Source: Saccharothrix obliqua (GTDB lineage: Bacteria > Actinomycetota > Actinomycetes > Mycobacteriales > Pseudonocardiaceae). From it: DNA of 64,000 bases. Below are positions 35,494 through 43,764 of this stretch, piece after piece. The translations under genes and the position numbers were made by a program. The stretch is taken from contig NZ_JAHXGQ010000001.1 in NCBI RefSeq assembly GCF_019375475.1, positions 186,001 to 250,000 of the forward strand, read 5' to 3'. The first letter of the stretch is position 1, and the number at the start of each line of letters is the position of its first letter. Under the pieces are notes generated by a model, which was given only the letters and a program-made list of their open reading frames with translations, ran no database searches and was not told where the DNA came from.

Positions 35494-36348
35494 TCAGTAA
35501 CCGGCAACCCGCGGTTCTGCGATCGCCCGCCGCCCCGCGGCGGCGCCCGCCAAGCGCACCCGGCCGTTCTCCCGGTAGGCGACGGCGTTCCGTCCTGACT
35601 GCTTGGCGGTGTAGAGCAGGCTGTCCGCCCGCAGCAGTTGCTGATCGGGAGCGACCGGGGGACGCGTCGGCGAATCCCCGGCGGGAGGCTCGTAAGCCAA
35701 CCCGATGCTCACCGTCACCCGCAAACCGGGTGCCAACGCGGCCCAGGCGTGACGCTCGACACGCATCCGGGCCGCCTCGGCGATCTCCACGCCCGTGACC
35801 GCCGTCACGCCGGGCAGCACGAGGACGAACTCCTCACCGCCGTAACGCGCGCAGAACCCGTCCTCCGGCAGGCCGTCCTGGAGCAGTTCGACCACGCGCT
35901 GCAACACCCGGTCGCCCAACAGGTGCCCGAACGTGTCATTGACCTGCTTGAACCAGTCCAGGTCGATCAACGCGATGGCCAGCCCGTCGGCGGTGGAGCC
36001 GTGGTCGGCGACCATGTCCAGCAACCGCTGGTCGAGGTAGCGGCGGTTGTAGCTGTCGGTCAGGCTGTCGCGGAGGCTCTGCTCCCGCGCCTCGGCGTGC
36101 TCGCGGCGCAGGCGGTCCACCTCGCGGCGGAGCTGCTCGGGGACCTGCGGCTGCACGTCCTGGTCCGCGTAGACCAGGTCGAACGCCGAGCGCAGGTGCT
36201 GGTACGCCTGCCGCCACTGCCCCCGGGAGGCGAGCAGCGCGGCGATCGACTCGTGCAGCTGGACCAGGCCGGTGCCCTCCGGCGCCCGGCCCGGTACGGA
36301 GCCGCTGTCGCGGTCGCAGTCCGCGACTTCGGGTCGCAGTGCGGTCAT
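35494..36348 (-). CDS. GGDEF diguanylate cyclase with tetratricopeptide-like N-terminus
   Basis: 284 residues. Residues ~20-100 are helical (HESIAALLASRGQWRQAYQHLRSAFDLVYADQ) then coiled-coil; a GGDEF domain (~105-265) has ALIDLDWFKQVNDTFGH, active motif RYGGEEF near residue 168 and VTVSIGLA. Active-site Asp and GGEEF are intact, so c-di-GMP synthesis is expected. No RxxD inhibitory site precedes GGEEF. ATG 36348 has GGGAGG upstream, preferred to 36372. Cytoplasmic, no membrane segment. Confidence 0.9.
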   Translation of the reverse strand: MTALRPEVADCDRDSGSVPGRAPEGTGLVQLHESIAALLASRGQWRQAYQHLRSAFDLVYADQDVQPQVPEQLRREVDRLRREHAEAREQSLRDSLTDSYNRRYLDQRLLDMVADHGSTADGLAIALIDLDWFKQVNDTFGHLLGDRVLQRVVELLQDGLPEDGFCARYGGEEFVLVLPGVTAVTGVEIAEAARMRVERHAWAALAPGLRVTVSIGLAYEPPAGDSPTRPPVAPDQQLLRADSLLYTAKQSGRNAVAYRENGRVRLAGAAAGRRAIAEPRVAGY

Positions 36349-36504
36349 CGCGCTCACCTCCCTACTTGCCAAGGTGTCGTCCCGTAGGAGGCGGCGCTTG
36401 AGCCGGCGGGACGCGTCAAGGGGGGATTTCCCTCGACTGGTTGACCGCGCACTGCTCCGAACTAGTGACTTTCGGTGATCAACAAGTCGGAGAGTGCTGC
36501 GCGG

Positions 36505-36951
36505 TCAGTTCGCGCACGGGGCGAATCCGTACGCCTTGCCGTTGAGCAACACGATGTGCTGTGAGCCGATCTGGGTACCGATTTCCGTGCCGTCCTGGAC
36601 CACGGTCAGTGTGACGGCCACCACCAGGACCACTCCCCGCGGGTGCTCGTCGTCGCCCGGCGGCGTCCAGTTCGGGTCGAGACGCAGGGTGGACATGGTG
36701 GGTTCCACCCGGATGGTGCCGCGGGGCAGTTCGCAGCCGTCCTGCGGGTAGTCGGGGTGCTGCGTGTCGGCCAGCAGCTCCCGCTGCTTCGCCACGCCCT
36801 GCGCGCCGGCCTCGTTGAGCGCGGTGAAGTAGCCGCCGACCTGCTCGCGGTCCGCGTCGGTGAGCTGGAGCGGGCGCGCCGTGCCGGTCACCCGCGCTCC
36901 GCAGGCCGCCAGCGCGAGGACGCAGAGGACCGCCGCCACGACGCGCGTCAC
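36505..36951 (-). CDS. Small lipoprotein
   Basis: 148 residues with signal peptide and lipobox LAAC (VLCVLALAACGARVTGTA). The mature part is beta-rich with two more Cys (DGCELPRG, GFAPCAN). Starts at GTG 36951, 4 nt after the dus stop, so co-transcribed with dus. Function unknown. Confidence 0.8.
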   Translation of the reverse strand: MTRVVAAVLCVLALAACGARVTGTARPLQLTDADREQVGGYFTALNEAGAQGVAKQRELLADTQHPDYPQDGCELPRGTIRVEPTMSTLRLDPNWTPPGDDEHPRGVVLVVAVTLTVVQDGTEIGTQIGSQHIVLLNGKAYGFAPCAN

Positions 36952-36955
36952 GGGG

Positions 36956-38086
36956 TCAGCCGCCCGAGTGCATGTCTTCGGCGGACGGGGTCATCGCGTC
37001 CTCCGGGTCGTCCAGCCAGCCCTCGGGCAGCACGACCTTCGCCGGTGAGCCCTGCCGGCCACGCGGCCCCTCGGCGTCCGCCGGGAACGGGGCGTCCGGG
37101 TCGAGCGCGCCCAGCAGGTCGTCCAGCTCGGCCAGGGTCGACACCATGGCCAGCGAACGCCGCAGGTCCGCGCCCACCGGGAACCCCTTCAGGTACCAGG
37201 CCATGTGTTTGCGCAGGTCGCGCACGCCCTTGTCCTCACCGAGGTGGGCCGCGAGCAGGCGGGCGTGGCGGGCCAGGATCGCGGCGACCCCGCCCAGCGA
37301 CGGCGCGACCGGCGCGGGTTCGCCCCGGAACGCGGCCTGGAGTTCGGCGAACAGCCACGGGCGGCCGAGGCAGCCGCGCCCCACCACGACCCCGTCGCAG
37401 CCCGTCTCGTCCACCATCCGCAAGGCGTCCGCGGCGCTGAAGATGTCGCCGTTGCCGAGCACGGGGACGTCCGGCACGGCCTCCTTCAACCGGGCGATGG
37501 CGCTCCAGTCGGCCTGCCCGGAGTACCGCTGGGCGGCGGTGCGCGCGTGCAGCGCAACCGCTTGCGCCCCCTCGTCCGCGGCGATCCGCCCGGCGTCGAG
37601 GAAGGTGTGGTGGTCGTCGTCGATCCCGATCCGGAACTTGACGGTGACCGGCACGCCGTCCGCGGCGCGCACCGCGGCCCGCACGATCTCCCGGAACAAC
37701 TTCCGCTTGTACGGCAACGCCGCCCCGCCGCCCTTGCGGGTGACCTTGGGTACGGGGCAGCCGAAGTTCATGTCGATGTGGTCGGCCCGGTTCTCGCCGA
37801 CGACGATCTTCGCGGCTTCGCGCATGGAGACCGGGTCGACGCCGTAGAGCTGGAGCGAGCGCGGGTGCTCGTCCTCGCCGAACGTGATCATCTCCATCGT
37901 CTTGGCGTCGCGCTCGACGATGGCGCGGGCGGTGATCATCTCGCACACGTACAGCGAGGTGGGACTGCCGAACTCCCGGCACAGCTGCCGGAACGCCACG
38001 TTCGTGATGCCCGCCATCGGTGCGAGCACCACCGGCGGGTCGACCGCGTACGGGCCGATCTTCAGCGGGGGAGTCGGTATCGCCAC
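36956..38086 (-). CDS. dus: tRNA-dihydrouridine synthase
   Basis: 376 residues, FMN enzyme reducing uridine to dihydrouridine in tRNA D-loops. Family marks: PPVVLAPMAGITNVAFRQLC, NFGCPVPKVTRKGGGAAL (catalytic Cys), RTAAQRYSGQADW, GNGDIFSAADALRMV, GVVVGRGCLGRPWLF. The GTG at 38086 (MAIPTPPLKIGPYAVD) is preferred because the family starts here; longer frames to 38185 lack support. Equivalent of Rv0823c, closing the conserved block. Confidence 0.9.
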   Translation of the reverse strand: MAIPTPPLKIGPYAVDPPVVLAPMAGITNVAFRQLCREFGSPTSLYVCEMITARAIVERDAKTMEMITFGEDEHPRSLQLYGVDPVSMREAAKIVVGENRADHIDMNFGCPVPKVTRKGGGAALPYKRKLFREIVRAAVRAADGVPVTVKFRIGIDDDHHTFLDAGRIAADEGAQAVALHARTAAQRYSGQADWSAIARLKEAVPDVPVLGNGDIFSAADALRMVDETGCDGVVVGRGCLGRPWLFAELQAAFRGEPAPVAPSLGGVAAILARHARLLAAHLGEDKGVRDLRKHMAWYLKGFPVGADLRRSLAMVSTLAELDDLLGALDPDAPFPADAEGPRGRQGSPAKVVLPEGWLDDPEDAMTPSAEDMHSGG

Positions 38087-38387
38087 GCCACCCAGCGTAG
38101 CCGTCACGGGGAAGTCGCAGGTCGTGCCGCGGGTGGTCGCTGCGGCCTGGTTGCCGGTCGGTGGTCGGGTGTCCAGGGCGACCACCTCCCGGATTCGGCC
38201 CGATGGCCATTTCCGGTGGGTTCATGCAGTTCAAGTGCTGTCTAATGAGGACATATGGCGACGCCGAAAGCCTTGCCAGGCCGCACTCGGCGCAACCACA
38301 CCGTCACCCGGCCGCCACAACTGTGTCCCGCACCACGTCTGTCACCAGTGTCGAACCCGACGCCCACCTTCCACTAGCCTTGACGGC

Positions 38388-38463
38388 GGGCCGCTAGCTC
38401 AACTGGCAGAGCAGCGGACTTTTAATCCGCGGGTTCAGGGTTCGAGCCCCTGGCGGCCCACCA
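38388..38463 (+). tRNA. tRNA-Lys (anticodon UUU)
   Basis: Cloverleaf: acceptor GGGCCGC/GCGGCCC, anticodon stem GCGGA/TCCGC with loop CTTTTAA giving anticodon TTT, T-arm GGTTCGAGCCC, discriminator A and encoded CCA (38461-38463). Its 3' half (from 38425) is the attachment sequence of an integrated element; the insertion restores an intact tRNA. Confidence 0.97.
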
Positions 38464-38490
38464 CAGCCCCAGGTCACCGGCCTGGGGCTG
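38425..38490 (+). repeat. Left attachment site (attL)
   Basis: 66-bp direct repeat made of the tRNA-Lys 3' half, CCA and the following hairpin. The repeat continues imperfectly for some 15 bp beyond it. Confidence 0.9.
38464..38490 (+). terminator. tRNA-Lys terminator hairpin
   Basis: CAGCCCCAGG, 7-nt loop, CCTGGGGCTG: a perfect 10-bp stem directly after the CCA. It is duplicated at the right attachment site. Confidence 0.8.
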
Positions 38491-38497
38491 TCGCGTC

Positions 38498-38980
38498 TCA
38501 AGATCGGGTCCCCGGTTTATCCCCGTTTTTCGCGGAGTTGTCGCTGATCACGGTGTCCAGTGCATCCGCACCCGCGCGGCCCGGCGAGCGCCGCCCCATG
38601 TAGACGTCCTGGGTCATCGACGGCCGGGAGTGGCCGAGGATGTCCGCGATCTCGCGGGCGGTGAGGCCGGCTTGGTCGAGCAAGGTGGCCACCGTGCGCC
38701 GGAAGGTCCGAAAGGTCACCCACTCATAGCCCGCGCGCTTCAGGAATGGCTTCCACGCGCGGTTGCGGACGTTCGTGGCCTCCCGGATGGTGCCGGTCGT
38801 ACTGGGGAAGATCGGGCCGTCGAGGTTCGCGGCCTTGGTCCGGCGGTCCACCAGCATGGCCACGCACCAGTCGGGGAGCGGGATCGGCCGAACCGCGTTG
38901 TCGGTCTTGCCGCGGTTGACGATTCGACCCTTGCCCCGAGCCCGGATCACGTTGCCGGACATCTCCAGTTCCCTCGCGTC
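38498..38980 (-). pseudogene. int: Truncated tyrosine-recombinase integrase
   Basis: The C-terminal ~155 residues of a phage/AICE integrase. RPIPLPDWCVAMLVDRR, TFRRTVATLLDQAGLTAREIADILGHSRPSMTQDVYMGR (helices with the box II region and catalytic Tyr) are clear, but the N-terminal domains and the first catalytic Arg are gone. The usual HxxR of box II reads RTFR. Homologous codons begin at 38980, directly after an in-frame TAG, exactly where the next gene fragment begins. Adjacent to attL as expected for int. Confidence 0.85.
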
Positions 38981-38982
38981 CT

Positions 38983-39392
38983 AGGGCACTCACCGCGGCC
39001 GGCAGCCACTTCGACCGCATCGATGACGACGATGCCGCGCTGGACCTGTTCTCACCCACCCAACAGGGCCGCTTGGCCGGTTCCTGCTACCTGTTCCTGG
39101 GTGAAGTGAGGAAGGCCGAGCACATCCTCGAAACCACCGCGGCCCAACTACGGGACCGTTCGAAGTCCGAAGCCATCCTGCTGGGCAACCTCAGCCTGGC
39201 CCGCCTGCGCCAAGGCAAGGTGGACGAGGCCGCCGGGCGCTGCACCAAGCGATGGACGTCATCGAGCTGACCTGGGGTGGCGGCGGGTTGAACATCGTGT
39301 TCGACGCCTGCCGCGAAATGCAGCCATGGCGGCAGCAACCGGAGGTGCAGAATGTCTACGACCGGATGATGTCGCTGATGGCAACGCGGTAG
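38983..39392 (+). pseudogene. 3' fragment of an XRE/TPR-type regulator, frameshifted
   Basis: Begins in mid-protein (RALTAAGSHFDRIDDDDAALDLFSP, TQQGRLAGSCYLFLGEVRKAEHILETT), typical of actinobacterial HTH regulators with a C-terminal TPR region. Near 39240 the frame shifts: EAAGRC gives way to ALHQAMDVIELTWGG, ending QNVYDRMMSLMATR at TAG 39390. The N-terminal HTH is missing; its break point meets the integrase break point, so one deletion probably removed both. The stop abuts the ribosome-binding site of the next gene. Confidence 0.75.
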
Positions 39393-39400
39393 GAGGCAGC

Positions 39401-40126
39401 ATGGCGGACGTTGACCAGGCCAAACAGGCCGCCCGCGAATGCGTCTGGGCACTACTGGAACACGAACACGCCGTGCCACCCGGTGTCCATGGACGCATCC
39501 CGTTCTTCCACGGAGCCCAGCAGGCCGCGGACCGGTTGGGGGGTCTGCCGCAATGGCGCGACGCCCAGGTGGTCAAAGCAGTCCCCGACACCGCCCAGGA
39601 ACCCGTCCGCGCCCGTGCGTTGCGCGAGGGCAAGCTGCTGTACATGGCGGTGCCAAGGCTCGCCGGTGAACAACCCTTCATCCTCCTCGACCCCGCCCAG
39701 CTCGATGTCTCACCGGAGGAAGCCGCCAACCGCCATACCGCCACCCGCATCGGCCAGCCGGTCGAGGTCGACGCCATGCGAGCCGTCGACCTGATCGTGT
39801 GCGGCAGCGTCGCGGTCAACCGACGTGGCGTACGGCTAGGCAAGGGAGCCGGTTACTCCGATATCGAAATGGCACTGCTCCAAGAGGCAGGCTTGATCAA
39901 CACTAGCACCGTCATCGCCACAACCGTGCACGATCTCCAGGTCGTAGACGACGAGCTACCCGAGACCCGACACGACTTCAGCGTCGACCTGATCATCACA
40001 CCCGACACCATCGTCCACTGCCACACACCACGCCGCCCCCAGGGCCTGCACTGGGACGACCTACCCGCCGGCAAAATCGCCGCCATCCCAGCACTAGCAG
40101 CCCGACAAAAGCTAACGAGGCAGTAG
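39401..40126 (+). CDS. 5-formyltetrahydrofolate cyclo-ligase family protein
   Basis: 241 residues; AGGAGG 4-5 nt before ATG 39401. Family features: KQAARECVWALLEH at the start, VPRLAGEQPFILLDP, DLIVCGSVAVNRRGVRLGKGAGYSDIEMALL (the glycine-rich GKGxGYxD motif) and a closing HDLQVVDDELPETRHDFSVDLIITPDTI. The canonical enzyme makes methenyl-THF from 5-formyl-THF. Island-borne copies follow XRE/TPR regulators in many actinomycetes; the host probably has its own copy, so the role here is unclear. Confidence 0.8.
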   Translation: MADVDQAKQAARECVWALLEHEHAVPPGVHGRIPFFHGAQQAADRLGGLPQWRDAQVVKAVPDTAQEPVRARALREGKLLYMAVPRLAGEQPFILLDPAQLDVSPEEAANRHTATRIGQPVEVDAMRAVDLIVCGSVAVNRRGVRLGKGAGYSDIEMALLQEAGLINTSTVIATTVHDLQVVDDELPETRHDFSVDLIITPDTIVHCHTPRRPQGLHWDDLPAGKIAAIPALAARQKLTRQ

Positions 40127-40784
40127 CCACCGCTCCACATCAGTCAAACCGCGGCCGTGACAGCGCGCAGTAGCCGTGTTCAAAGTTTCTTTTCTTCTTC
40201 AAGACAGCCCCCTCCGGGGCCGCTGGCAGTTCGTGTCCTTTAAGCCGTTGTGAGACGGCCTCCGGCGGTGCCCTCGGTCGCGCCAACGTGGGCCTGGCGG
40301 CCCACGGGCGCGATACGCGAGGTACCGGAGGCCGTCCCACAACGGCGTGAGGCCACGGCCAGCGACCCCCGCAGGGAACCGCGTGGCCAGGCTGCGCTTG
40401 TGCTGTGGAGCTGCTTCCGGCGTCCGAGCCGTGACGAGCGCCGAGGTGTTGGTTTGGCAGGGCTGGTCATGGCGCTCGGCTGCCGCGCCTGTGGACAGCT
40501 CGACGCCTTGACTGCATCGACCAGCCCACAGCCTTGCCAACGTGTAGCGCTGGCTGCACTCACATCGGTCGTCGTCAAAGGTGGCCCTCGCGCATACATC
40601 GCCATCTACCGGAGAAGCGTCCACGTCTGGTCCGTCGAGAGCTCGTCGTTGCCGGTAGGCCGGTGATCCATCAGTTGGCTGGCCCCCGCAACGTTCCAAC
40701 ATCTGCTGTGATGACCGCGCGTCGCTAGCCAAGCTTGCGGGCTGTGGCCCTAGGATGGACAGCTACAGAGTGGAAAGGGTCAAA
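40127..40784. other. Gene-free region inside the element
   Basis: Apart from the long structured inverted repeat at 40244-40346, I see no supported gene. Open frames have Arg/Pro-rich or repetitive composition and no ribosome-binding site. Confidence 0.6.
40244..40346. other. Long structured inverted repeat (possible structured RNA)
   Basis: Arms of 22 nt (40244-40265 and 40325-40346) match except one position. The mismatch is A-C if the plus strand is transcribed but G-U if the minus strand is. Inside are CCTCG/CGAGG (40272-40276 / 40318-40322), TCGCGCC/GGCGCGA (40278-40284 / 40307-40313) and a terminal hairpin CGTGGGCC/GGCCCACG with loop TGGC (40287-40306). Together they form a rod of about 103 nt. 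No known RNA family recognised. Confidence 0.7.
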
Positions 40785-42362
40785 ATGAGCAGTCTTTCGA
40801 TTCGCGAGGTGATCGAACGCGTAACGAGCGGGCGGCTGAGAATCCCTTCTTTTCAACGGGGCTTCGTGTGGGACGCCGATCGTGTCGCTTTCCTGATGGA
40901 CAGCATATACAAAGGTTATCCATTCGGTGCCGTTATCCTATGGCGCACAAAAGAACAATTGAAGTCCGAACGGCAACTCGGCCCGTTCGAGTTGCCGGAC
41001 CACGATCCGGATCTACCCATCGACTACGTGCTTGACGGCCAGCAGCGTCTGACGTCTATTTTTGGTGTTTTTCAATCTGATATTGAAGCTTTAGAAGAGG
41101 CGCCCTGGACGAGTATCTATTTTGATTTGCACGCCGAGAAGGACCTGCAGGACTCGCAATTTGTTTGCCTATCGCCTGAAAAGGTTGACCCTGCTCGACA
41201 CTTTCCGATTGGCGCGTTTTTCAACGTTGCCGGATACAGGACCGCCACGAAAGAATTCGATGACGAACTCGCGGATCGCATCGGGGCCGTGCAGGCCGTT
41301 TTTCAGCAGGCGTCGATTCCAGTCCAGCTGGTAGAAACCGATGATCGTGCGAAGGTTGCAATTGTTTTCGAGCGTGTGAATCGTATGGGTATGGAGTTGG
41401 ACATCCTCCAACTTCTATCCGCCTGGACGTGGAGTGAGGACTTCGACCTCCAGGAAAAATTCGAGGATTTCGCAGAAGAACTACGCCCCTTCGGTTTCCA
41501 TCGTATGGGTGATGATTCCAACCTGCTTCTGCGCTGTTGTGCTGCGCTGGTGAAGGGTGACGTGTCGCCCGGCGCCTTGGTTGAACTCAATGGCGGGAAG
41601 GTGCGAGACAACTTTCCGAACATGGTCAATGGAGTCAAAGGGGCGATCGACTTTCTGCGGTCAAACATAGGTATTCAGGCACTCGGGAATCTTCCTTATC
41701 CGGCTCTCCTGGTGCCGCTAACGGTGTTCTTTGCCGCGCCTGATGGGAAAGAGGTGAAGGTTACTGCGGCTCAGCGTCGAACGTTGGTTACATGGTTCTG
41801 GCGCGCGTGCTTCTCGCGGCGATTTAGTGCGGGTGTAATTCGGAACCTGAATCGGGACATTAAAGAGGCGGCGAAGCTACGCAGAGGAGAACGGTCGGCT
41901 TTGGCTGATGTTGTTGCCGAGGTTGATTCAGGGTTTTTCACCGAGCAGACATTCAACGTTGCGACAGTTCATACGAAGGTGTTCGTCCTTTTGATCGCGC
42001 AGTCGGGGCCGCTCAGTTTTGTGTCGGGTACCCCCATTAGTCTCGGGACGGTCCTGCAAGCCTACAACCGGAACGAGTTTCATCATCTCTACCCGAAGAA
42101 GTTCCTCCGTGATCAGGGTCGTGCCACCCATGAAATCGGAATGCTCGCAAACTTTGTTTTCATGTCGAGTGCTGACAACAAGACTCTTGGAGGGGTCGCC
42201 CCGAGTGTCTATAGGAGTCGTATGGACAGCGCTGCCACTCCCAAAATTATTGAACGTACCCTATGCCCTGCGAGCTTGTTCGATGACGACTTCGATATTT
42301 TTGTAGCGGAGCGGGCGTCGGTGCTCGTCGATGCAGCAAAGAAGCTAATGGGAGTGATCTAA
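40785..42362 (+). CDS. DUF262/HNH (GmrSD-like) nuclease-type protein
   Basis: 525 residues from ATG 40785 (GGAAAGG 7 nt upstream; ATG 40755 has no ribosome-binding site). The N-terminal DUF262 ParB-like NTPase domain has RIPSFQRGFVWD, the catalytic DGQQRLTSI and FERVNRMGMELD. The C-terminal DUF1524/HNH-like part has NEFHHLYPKKFL. This is the architecture of GmrSD-type modification-dependent restriction proteins and other phage-defence DUF262 proteins. GC and codon use are visibly lower than the host (many AT-ending codons), indicating transfer. Single-chain, so a fused S/D form. Located in a tRNA-bounded element. Confidence 0.85.
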   Translation: MSSLSIREVIERVTSGRLRIPSFQRGFVWDADRVAFLMDSIYKGYPFGAVILWRTKEQLKSERQLGPFELPDHDPDLPIDYVLDGQQRLTSIFGVFQSDIEALEEAPWTSIYFDLHAEKDLQDSQFVCLSPEKVDPARHFPIGAFFNVAGYRTATKEFDDELADRIGAVQAVFQQASIPVQLVETDDRAKVAIVFERVNRMGMELDILQLLSAWTWSEDFDLQEKFEDFAEELRPFGFHRMGDDSNLLLRCCAALVKGDVSPGALVELNGGKVRDNFPNMVNGVKGAIDFLRSNIGIQALGNLPYPALLVPLTVFFAAPDGKEVKVTAAQRRTLVTWFWRACFSRRFSAGVIRNLNRDIKEAAKLRRGERSALADVVAEVDSGFFTEQTFNVATVHTKVFVLLIAQSGPLSFVSGTPISLGTVLQAYNRNEFHHLYPKKFLRDQGRATHEIGMLANFVFMSSADNKTLGGVAPSVYRSRMDSAATPKIIERTLCPASLFDDDFDIFVAERASVLVDAAKKLMGVI

Positions 42363-42599
42363 GTCAAAACTGCCAGGCGGTGTTTTGTAGGTAGTGCTGC
42401 TCCGCACTGTCTAGTTCGCCGTCCCTGTCAAAAGCTCACGCGTCGACACTGCCGCCGGTGAAGTTAACGATCGCTCGCCGGGTGGGGGTTACAGGAGAAC
42501 ATCGGTGCGATCGGCTTCGTGTTGGAGCCTGTGTCGTCGGTCCTCATCCGTAGGCTGTCGGACGATGGACCACGGGTGCGGGAGGGCGGTCTGCGCAAG

Positions 42600-43325
42600 A
42601 TGCGTAACCCTGACTGGGCTTGGGACGAGTTGCTCTTGGTGTGTGACGTGTTGGCAGCCAGGGGGTGGACTCGGCTGCTTGAGGAGCACCGGGAGGCCGT
42701 GGAGTTGTCGCGGCTTCTGCGGAGCCTGCCTGTGCACCCTGTGGAGTCGCGTGACGAGCGGTTCCGGAGTCCTGGGTCGGTCGCTCGCAAGGCTGAGAAC
42801 ATCCGGGCGTGGCATCCGAGCTATGCCAGCAAGCCGACCAACGGCGGCAAGCGTGACCGGGAGGTGCTGGAGGCGTTTCTGGCCGACCCCGAAGGGATGG
42901 GGCTCATGGCCCGGGCGCTCCGTGACGGGCGATGGGCCAGCGAGGGATACGCCGTGGTGCCTGCTTCGGAACCGGACGAACAGGAGGAGCTGTTCGAGGG
43001 CAGTCTGCTCTACCGTCGCCACCTTGCCCGTGAGCGGAACCCGAAGTTGCGCCGTAAGAAGATCGAGGAAGTGCTGGCACTGCACCGGAGGCTGGCTTGC
43101 GAGGTCTGCGGTTTCGACTTCCAGCAGGTGTACGGGGAACGGGGCTCCGGCTACGCGGAGGTGCACCACGTGCTGCCGTTGCACGTCTCCGGGCCGGTCA
43201 AGAACCGGACTAGCGACCTGGCGGTTCTGTGTGCCAACTGTCACCGGATGATCCACCGCGGCAAGCAGTGGCTTACCCCGGTGGAGTTGCGAGAGTTGGT
43301 CACGGCGCAGGCAAGCTGGCGGTAG
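42600..43325 (+). CDS. HNH endonuclease
   Basis: 241 residues starting MRNPDWAWDELLLVCDVLAARGW. The C-terminal HNH: zinc-type CEVCGFDFQQVYG, EVHHVLPLHV, LCANCHRMIHRGK. Residues 1-150 are helical and may recognise DNA or modified bases (McrA-like). ATG 42600 is a family-like start; GGAGGG is 14 nt upstream, so the start is uncertain (GTG 42576 is possible). It lies next to the DUF262 protein inside the element and could be a second restriction activity. Confidence 0.75.
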   Translation: MRNPDWAWDELLLVCDVLAARGWTRLLEEHREAVELSRLLRSLPVHPVESRDERFRSPGSVARKAENIRAWHPSYASKPTNGGKRDREVLEAFLADPEGMGLMARALRDGRWASEGYAVVPASEPDEQEELFEGSLLYRRHLARERNPKLRRKKIEEVLALHRRLACEVCGFDFQQVYGERGSGYAEVHHVLPLHVSGPVKNRTSDLAVLCANCHRMIHRGKQWLTPVELRELVTAQASWR

Positions 43326-43503
43326 CGCCACAGAGGGGTGGTCGGGGCGAGCGCGTGACAAGATCAATCCCCGACTTACCCCCGACAAACGACGACAAAC
43401 CACCACGCCGAACCATCCACTAGGGGCGTTCGCGATCGGGGACCATGCAGGTAGTGGGTGATGTCGACAAGCTACGGCAGGCGTTGCTGAAGCAAGATGC
43501 GCG

Positions 43504-43569
43504 ATCCGCGGGTTCAGGGTTTGAGCCCCTGGCGGCCCACCACAGCCCCAGGTCACCGGCCTGGGGCTG
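43504..43569 (+). repeat. Right attachment site (attR)
   Basis: Copy of 38425-38490 with one substitution; contains the 3' half of tRNA-Lys, without its 5' half, and the same hairpin. The flanking gap 43326-43764 otherwise shows no gene. Confidence 0.9.
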
Positions 43570-43764
43570 GTGTGTCTCAGGATCGGGCTTGTGCTTTTGC
43601 GCCCGGCTCACCGCCACTGCCGGCGTGCGGACGGCCGGTGCGGGAAGGGCTTGCGGCCACGGCTTCGCTGCTGCGTGTTTTGCAGGGTGCGATTAGCAGC
43701 GGCTTGAGAGCGTGGGAGCGAATCAGTGCTTGATCGACTGGTCCGACTGTAGTAACCCTGTGCC

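Larger units (their letters stand above)
38425..43569. mobile_element. Decayed integrative element in tRNA-Lys
   Basis: The 66 bp from 38425 to 38490 (tRNA-Lys 3' half plus a hairpin) recur at 43504-43569 with a single change, C38443 to T43522. A truncated tyrosine integrase abuts the left copy. Between the repeats are lower-GC genes, pseudogene fragments and nuclease-type genes. This is the structure of a tRNA-site integrated actinomycete element (AICE/ICE/prophage class) of about 5.1 kb; only the integrase 3' end remains, so it is probably immobile. Confidence 0.9.

Noticed and set aside
38255..38377. 40-codon ORF after a GAGGA sequence upstream of tRNA-Lys
   Set aside because: Third-position GC is lower than in host genes and the peptide matches nothing I recognise; could be real but unsupported.
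40199..40732. 177-residue minus-strand frame over the structured inverted repeat
   Set aside because: Arg/Pro/Ser-rich without domain, and half of it is the inverted repeat.
43420..43617. Open frame on the minus strand containing GSNPEPAD-like peptide at the right attachment site
   Set aside because: This peptide arises from translating tRNA 3' sequence in reverse and is a known artefact of integrated elements.
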